DNA of 64,000 nucleotides from Hyparrhenia diplandra (Eukaryota; Streptophyta; Magnoliopsida; Poales; Poaceae), in assembly GCA_015847255.1 (NCBI GenBank), contig JADLZK010009202.1, forward strand, positions 540,428 to 604,427, written 5' to 3'. A program made the position numbers and the translations under genes. Below the pieces are notes generated by a model. The model made no database searches. It saw only the letters and a program-made list of their open reading frames with translations, and had not been told where the DNA came from. Positions 58,752 to 64,000 of the stretch are shown one piece after another. Numbering within the stretch: the first letter of the stretch is position 1; every line of letters begins with the position of its first letter.

Positions 58752-60470
58752 TGTTGATGGTAGTTATTGTCAACTTTCTAGCATAAAATGATAGATCATT
58801 TGTGAACAAGAACAATAGAAGATAGAGTTTATACTAATAATTTCCACAAGTTTTGTATACATTCAGTTTTGCAGGAGAACTCTAGAAAATACCGGAATAT
58901 TAGAGAGAAAAGAGAAGAAAATGAGAAACAGAAGAGAAGGACCAAATCAGGGCGATTAGTATAAATTCCAAGGGTCTAAAGGACAAAAGAAGACAACTCG
59001 CGAAGGTCGGGGCAAGTCGGGCCGACATGTGGGGCCGGGCGACTTTGTGTGGGGCAGGCGGCACCCTATAAAGGATCCACGTGTCCTGCTTCTAGAACCT
59101 TCCCACAACCGACCTATGGAGTAGATCTACACCGTCCAATGAAGTCGGTTTAATCCAAGGGCTGAGATTCATCCTATGGGGCTATATAAGCAAGGGTAGA
59201 CCTCACCCCTGAAACCCTAATTCAGTATTGATAATTCAGTTCAGACATTCATTCTGAATTCCAGAGATCAAGTCTAGAGCCATAAACCCTAGTTCTTCAG
59301 ATTAGTTCTAGTTCTAGAGAGATTAGCTACATAGTAGTAGATTAGAAGGAGATCCAAGTCTAGGAAGACTTGAACTTCAGATTCTGTCAAGGTGTTTCAT
59401 AGGTACATTGTTATATCTTTTGATATATTCATATACTCAAGTTCATGTATGATATTGTTCTTTATCTTTATTATATTATCTATTGAATTGTTTATTGTTT
59501 GCTTTAATATGTCTAGTAGAGTTAGATATTTATTATGGATTGCATGCTTAGGATTGTATAGCCCTCATCTTGTAACGTGCAAGATAGGTGTTATAACTTA
59601 TGTAAGCGTGGTGCTTATATATGTTATATCTCGCAAATGCCCTCTATATGCCGGGTCGGGGTAGATCGTAGGGGTTCTGCCCTATTGAGTCCTTCGTAAT
59701 CCTCCCCGTATATAGTGAACGGTAGGTCGTGGTGTCGCAAAGAAGGTGAAGATCTCATTATTGAATCCTTCCTAGTTGATGGCCCTTGAGTTATGTTATG
59801 AAGTAGTAATACTAACAATGATAGCTAGATGTTTGCACTAATTAGAGTTTAGCAATAGCATGTGATGATAGTTACTCATTAGTAAGTTTTCCTTATATTA
59901 CCCATGTTAGTCCTTAGACTAGAATAATCTGTTGAACCTTATTATTTCATGATGGCTTGATCCCTGTATTTATCATTATGAGCATTTATCATATATATCT
60001 TTATCTTTATTATTTCATGTGACATTAACCCTGTTGTTGAGTAGAGAGCATTATTTATTATTGGTTGTAGACATTCCATACATAAGGACATTATTAGTGT
60101 GATGCATATAGAGTTACTTTTGCCTTCCCTGTGGATTCGATACTCTTACTCTTTAAAATGCTACAATGGTATTTATTATTCTGTCCGCTTGCAGAGCCTT
60201 GTTCTATATCCTCTATCTTATCTTATTTCCTGCCTAGTCGTATTATTTTGTGCCATGTTATACTCTCTAGCTAGTTGCAATAAGATAGATCGACACTGTC
60301 TTTACTAGAAGTATAGGTTATCCTTGACTAGTTTCATAGTGGCTTAGTAATTATCATAATACCAATCACTGTTTGGGGTCATTGCTTTTATAGTGTTTGT
60401 CACTAAGCATTCTTTTTGCGCCATTGCTTTTTAGACTATATTAGTGATGTCGTTAAACAAAGTGTCAACA
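58752..60470 (+). repeat. 3' LTR of element C
   Basis: 1719 bp, TATA box at 59183-59190. Compared with the 5' LTR, long AT-rich stretches are identical while GC-rich segments (59000-59070 versus 52170-52250) differ by many small indels. Confidence 0.9.
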
Positions 60471-60795
60471 GGGCCCTACTCACCCCTCGGACTTTTGTCC
60501 CTTTTTTCTCCCTCCTTTTTTTTTTTTTTAGAGAGGTGGGTTCTACTCACCCGTAGGACACTTGTCCATTTTTTCATCTCCCCTTTTTTTTTTTTTATTT
60601 TTTATAGCCCAAGCCTCATAACTTGATTAACAATTGAGAGATAATAAAACACTGGAGTGTTATTAAAATGTCTTTGACTAGGTGGATAAGTGTATAGTAA
60701 GATTTTTTTTTTTTTTTTTGGTGTTTACTCCCAAGATAGGAATAAAACATTTTTGGGTAGATATAGATAGAAAAGAATAGAATAGAGTAAGAGGT
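60471..60795 (-). mobile_element. Fragment of a B/C-type gypsy internal region, inverted
   Basis: On the minus strand it reads AAAATGTTTTATTCCTATC, then a TTATTATCTCTCAATTG stretch, then GATGAAAAAATGGACAAGTG and GGTGAGTAGAACCCACCTC. This is the same order as 34330-34560 and 57850-58050 in elements B and C, including the A-rich runs. It is truncated on both sides, against NLR exon 1 on the right and element C on the left. It probably marks an older insertion in the NLR intron. Confidence 0.7.
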
Positions 60796-60802
60796 TGCGT
60801 AC

Positions 60803-61525
60803 TTGGGTTGAATGAAGTTGATTCACTAAGCTCTGGACAAAGTTTTTTGGAGTGAAAGGATGCATCACCCTTACCCATGCTCGGCTTGGGAATTTGATTT
60901 GGACATCTTGGTTGTCATAAGCCTCCCTGATTATTGTTGTTTGGCCCATATCACCACTTGTCCCCCAGACCGCAATCACTTTAAGGTTCTTATCCTCATT
61001 GTTGATTAGTTGCACTAGATCCACTCTCTGATTGTCCTGCTTTGCAGCACGCCTTGCATCATCAATGCCGAACATTGTTGTTGCAGATTGCTCAACGGAG
61101 GTGGCGATGGCCTTGGAGCCGGATCCCTTGATGAGATGGTATCGTACATTCCTCTGGCTCACATCCTGGACCTTGGCTCTGAGCTCCTTCATTTGCTTAG
61201 CCACACGACGCCGTTCAAGCAGCGTGCGAGGGAATCGCCACCAGGATGGCCTCTTGAGACTAACAGCAAAATCCTGGAGGCTGTCCTCGACATCGTAGGC
61301 AGTGTCACGAACCTGTTTCACCCAAGTCTTGACCACCTTGCTGTTGTCTCGCTCCTCATGTGCCTCCATCATGAAAGACCTCATCATCTCGAGCTCAGCC
61401 GCGACGAAAGCGTGGTCTTTTTGGATACCAAGCTGCAAGGCCACCTCCTCGGCAAAGGCCGATTTGGCGTAGCCAAGCGCTCCATTCAGCACTGACTTGC
61501 CCACACTAAGGGCCGTCGCCTCCAT
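60803..61525 (-). pseudogene. NLR exon 1: CC (Rx-N-like) domain and start of NB-ARC 1
   Basis: 241 uninterrupted codons from MEATALSVGKSVLNGALGYA. The chosen start is residue 62 of a longer open frame because this N-terminus is the conserved one of a grass NLR group. Residues 1-130 form the coiled-coil/Rx-N domain, with the EDVID-type motif AYDVEDSLQDF at 76-86. A linker follows. Residues 182-241 start NB-ARC 1, with the P-loop reading GTSGDMGQTT (188-197), where Gln195 replaces the ATP-binding Lys, then RAWVRVMHPF. It ends HSTQ at GTACGC (possible donor) beside a gypsy fragment. The rest of NB-ARC 1 is missing from the window. This exon belongs with 50764-51325 and 18133-18334. Confidence 0.85.
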
Positions 61526-61720
61526 TTCTCTATTGTATCCTATAACACAAATGGCAGAGGTTATGGCGTTATGCTCATACTGTGTTAATGGCAGATTTAT
61601 AGTACCACAAGAAGCAACAGAAAAGGTTCCCAATTTAAATAAGGCATCGAGTAATTTATATAAGGTGATGAAACCGTGAAAGAGAGGAAACTGACTGGTG
61701 TGCCTCAAATTCCTGGCTAG
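61526..61720 (-). promoter_or_regulatory. Probable core promoter and 5' UTR of the NLR gene
   Basis: On the minus strand CTTATATAAATTAC (TATA box 61662-61655) lies about 130 bp before the ATG at 61525. The intervening sequence could be a short 5' UTR. It is also open upstream in frame, which explains the longer predicted start, but that extension has no family support. Confidence 0.4.
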
Positions 61721-62080
61721 TGCAGTACCTTAATCTGTGAACGCCCTCAAATAAATCCGCGGTGGATCTGTAAAATCCGCATCGGATGTCGATGAACGGG
61801 AGGGAGAGGGACCAACAGGACTCACATTACTGCATCCGTAACATCCGTATCTGATTTTGACGAGTGCTAGGGAGAAGAACCAACAGCACGCACAAGGCAA
61901 ATGTGCTGCAAAACTGGGGTATGTTGTGACTGTGAGCACCCACAATAAAAAATCCAACCATTCTACCGTATCTGCTGACTCTACTGTGAGTACCAACAAT
62001 AAAAAGCTTTGCATAACTGTCTAAGCTATCTCCAACAGTTCCCATATATGCAGACGCTCAAAACCAACGAGATGATGCAA
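61721..62080. other. NLR upstream region, no gene
   Basis: Contains a direct repeat: CCGCATCGGATGTCGATGAACGG and CCGTATCTGATTTTGACGAGTG follow ATCTGTAAAA and GCATCCGTAACAT contexts about 70 bp apart, and CAATAAAAAATCCAACCATT / CAATAAAAAGCTTTGCATAA a further time. GCTATCTCCAACAGTTCCC at 62025-62043 resembles the start of some grass DNA transposons. No confident element assigned. Confidence 0.35.
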
Positions 62081-63130
62081 CAGTGTTTTGGCGCCGAGGA
62101 AAGAGAAACTTGCGCCGCCTCTGCGCACTAGCGAGGCAACGGAAATTGTTAGCGGCGAAGGCAGGAGCGGCGGGCGGCGCGGCGAGGATTATCTGGCGAC
62201 GCCGACCGCGGCCAGCGCCTCTGGCCGGCGGGGCGATGGCGGGACAGGAAGCGGCGCTGGACAGCGCGTGCCGCGAACGGACCCGGCGGACGCGCGGGGG
62301 AACTTTTGGCTCGCCGACGGTGCTCGTTTGCGACCAACCGCCCGCTGGCGCGCCCGACGCGCGTTTGCCGCCGTGGATGCCGCCTCCCGACCTCCATGTG
62401 AAGGCATCACGACACGACCGCACGGCGCCGTGGAGCTCGGCCGGCAGGGACCTCGCGTCGGCTCACGGCCGCCCCCCAGGTGCGGGCGGTAGCGTGGCTC
62501 GGTGGGAGTTCCAGTCGGCGGGTCCACGCGCCAAGACGAGGAAGATGAAGCGACGAGACGGGGGTGGCATCAGCGGCGGCGGTCCTCGCACGAGTCGGGG
62601 CCGGGTCGGTCTCCTCAGATTTTCGCGACACACACGGATTTTGGCCTCGGGCACCTCGCGGCGCACGCCGCGACCCCAGCAGCAGGCGGTCACGCGTGCG
62701 TCGTGGCCGACACCCCGAGCCGGCCGGCGAAGGTCGGCCTCCGGCGGCGGGGCTCATGGTCATGGGACCTGGTTCTGGCCTTGCGAGCAGCGGGACGCCA
62801 GGGCATTACGCGCGGCTGTGCGCGGGGCGGCGGCGTCGGCCGGAGGAGGACGGGAGGCGGAGGGCGCGCGCGGGCGGGCGGCGAGCGGGAGGAGGAACGG
62901 GAGGCGACGCGCGACGGCTCGGGCCGGAGGAGGAACGGGCGGCCGGAGGAGGCAGAGACGGGATTTGCGTTTTGGCGGTTGCTGTCAGTTGGAGGCGGCC
63001 ACTTTGCCTCACGCAAAGTTTCACTGTGCCGCCACAAATGCCGTATGCCGCTCGTGTTGGCCGTCCTTTGTTTAGCATCCCAAATCAGACGTCAAAACGA
63101 ACAGTGTGCGAGAAACTGGTAGAAATTTAA
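62081..63130. other. GC-rich island open in all frames; no gene recognised
   Basis: Very GC-rich block with overlapping open frames on both strands. The longest is plus 62083-63075, 330 codons, an Arg/Ala/Gly-rich sequence without a known motif. Openness in four or more frames at once argues that composition, not selection, keeps them open. It could be a CpG-rich regulatory region, a first exon of an unseen gene, or part of a GC-rich transposon. Confidence 0.4.
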
Positions 63131-64000
63131 AGTAATTATACCTCTGGCCTATGACAGGAGTCAGTCGAAGAGCCGCCGGAACTTTTGGCTCGCCGACGAG
63201 CCACCACGCTGGCCTCGCTCGCCTCACCTGACCCCCGTCCGCCGTTACCGGCAGCTCAGCTCATACTCGGTAGCAGTCCAGTCGCTACTGGATGGCACTG
63301 CTGGGGAGGTCAAGGAGTCGCCGCTGTTTTTCTTTGCTGGGCTGAGTAGAGGCCGACAGCACGCCAGCGGGTGTTTATTGCAGAATGCTGTCGCCGAAGA
63401 CTTTGACCACACATCCGTATCTGTTTGTTTAGCTGTATGAGTGGATATAATTTAATTATCTTGTTGAGTATGACATGTGGGCCTGCTTCCCGTGCCACCA
63501 GGGCTCAGCGAAGGTGAAGAGCCAGGTGAAGAGGCATGTGGGCCTCATTGGCCTAGCAGGAAATACTGTGTAATTCTAAAAAAATCAGAAAATACTTGGT
63601 TATACGTTTATACATGTAAGTATACATACATATATGCATAAAAAATTAGATATTCCGACGAATACCCATGGATCCGCTCAGGAAGACATCAGTGGCTTGT
63701 TTCCTTTCTGGACTGGAAACCTGCTTGGCTCCTGGAGCACTTTCATTTGAGTAACCTGGAATTGGATTGAGCTGCGTGGCCGGCGTTCCTTCCGGTGCTC
63801 CCAGGCCCGGCAACATGCAAACATGCTGGAGGTGCCGATGTGTTGACACAAAGCTAAGGCTTCGCACCGACACACGGGAGTGGCCTTTGACGCCCACGAA
63901 GGTTGTAATCAACCTTGAAGCAGCGAAAGCACCGTAGCCAGAAGGTCACCCAAAACCGATCTAGGGGTTCGGTAAGGGCGGCGTGAAGCTCGCGGACGGG
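63131..64000. other. Right edge of window, no gene recognised
   Basis: Mixed composition. A minus frame 63646-63912 (88 codons) and several shorter ones show no motif. The phrase GGAACTTTTGGCTCGCCGACG occurs at 62299-62319 and again at 63179-63199, linking this stretch to the GC-rich island. The sequence may continue into a feature beyond 64000. Confidence 0.35.

Larger units (their letters stand above)
51930..60470 (+). mobile_element. Ty3/gypsy element C, Gag-protease only
   Basis: LTRs of 1720 and 1719 bp (51930-53649 and 58752-60470), TGTTGATGG...GTGTCAACA, nearly identical outside GC-rich patches, so relatively recent. The primer site TTTTTGGCGCCGTTGCCGGGG follows the 5' LTR. The internal region encodes Gag with a zinc knuckle and two consecutive retropepsin-like domains, but no RT, RNase H or integrase. 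It is a non-autonomous relative of element B: both share the TATA/CCCTAATTCA leader, the GTCGGTTTGATCCAA block and the 3' spacer. The flanks (ATATG and GGGCC) do not match, so no target duplication is preserved. Confidence 0.85.

Noticed and set aside
61525..61708. Longer NLR start at 61708
   Set aside because: The 61 extra residues have no resemblance to the family, whose conserved N-terminus is at 61525, and a TATA box lies within this stretch.
62083..63075. 330-codon plus-strand ORF as a gene
   Set aside because: Overlapping frames on both strands are equally open, the product is Arg/Ala/Gly-rich with no motif, and the cause is base composition.

Overview
This is repeat-dominated plant nuclear DNA, almost certainly from a grass (Poaceae). 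The evidence is a grass-type CC/NB-ARC/NB-ARC resistance gene, CACTA transposons with grass-type subterminal repeats, a SIRE/Maximus-type copia element, a Tat-like gypsy element carrying an antisense extra ORF, and RT-less gypsy relatives. I cannot fix the genus. No gene in the window looks intact. I found no prokaryotic or organellar gene, no tRNA or rRNA gene and no CRISPR array.

The underlying host locus is one NLR immune-receptor gene on the minus strand, now a pseudogene. Its first exon (CC plus the start of NB-ARC 1) is at 60803-61525. A later exon (linker plus NB-ARC 2) is at 50764-51325 and 18133-18334. An inverted partial copy on the plus strand (1947-2420 and 15596-15787) faces it, so the two copies form an interrupted near-palindrome centred near 15.54-15.82 kb. 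Left to right: 1-1942 are the right ends of two nested CACTA elements, the inner one ending next to the P-loop codons. 1947-2420 is the left-arm NB-ARC exon, with its intron from 2421. 3930-15369 is a degenerate copia element in that intron. 15596-15787 is the left-arm GLPLA exon. 15822-18334 is right-arm intron and exon.

18335-50763 is a 32.4 kb nested block flanked by a perfect 5-bp duplication (CAATC) that splits the Walker B codons of the right-arm NLR. The outer element is a minus-strand Tat-like gypsy element with gag-pol at 44.5-50 kb and an antisense ORF on the plus strand. That ORF is broken by a 7.4 kb CACTA element (20180-27623, itself carrying a PIF/Harbinger-like insertion) and by a three-LTR tandem of a gag-only gypsy element (28180-40545). 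The two outer LTRs are in opposite orientation, although the target duplication says they are the ends of one integration.

51930-60470 is a second RT-less gypsy element, related to the 28-40 kb element. It has two consecutive retropepsin-like domains and sits between NLR exons beside an inverted fragment of a relative (60471-60795). 61526-64000 holds the likely NLR promoter and GC-rich sequence with no recognisable gene.

The picture is an immune-receptor locus that was partly duplicated in inverted orientation and then disabled by successive transposons, up to four levels deep. Coordinates of LTRs, duplications and splice sites were read directly from the sequence. Family names rest on motif recognition and were not confirmed by a search.
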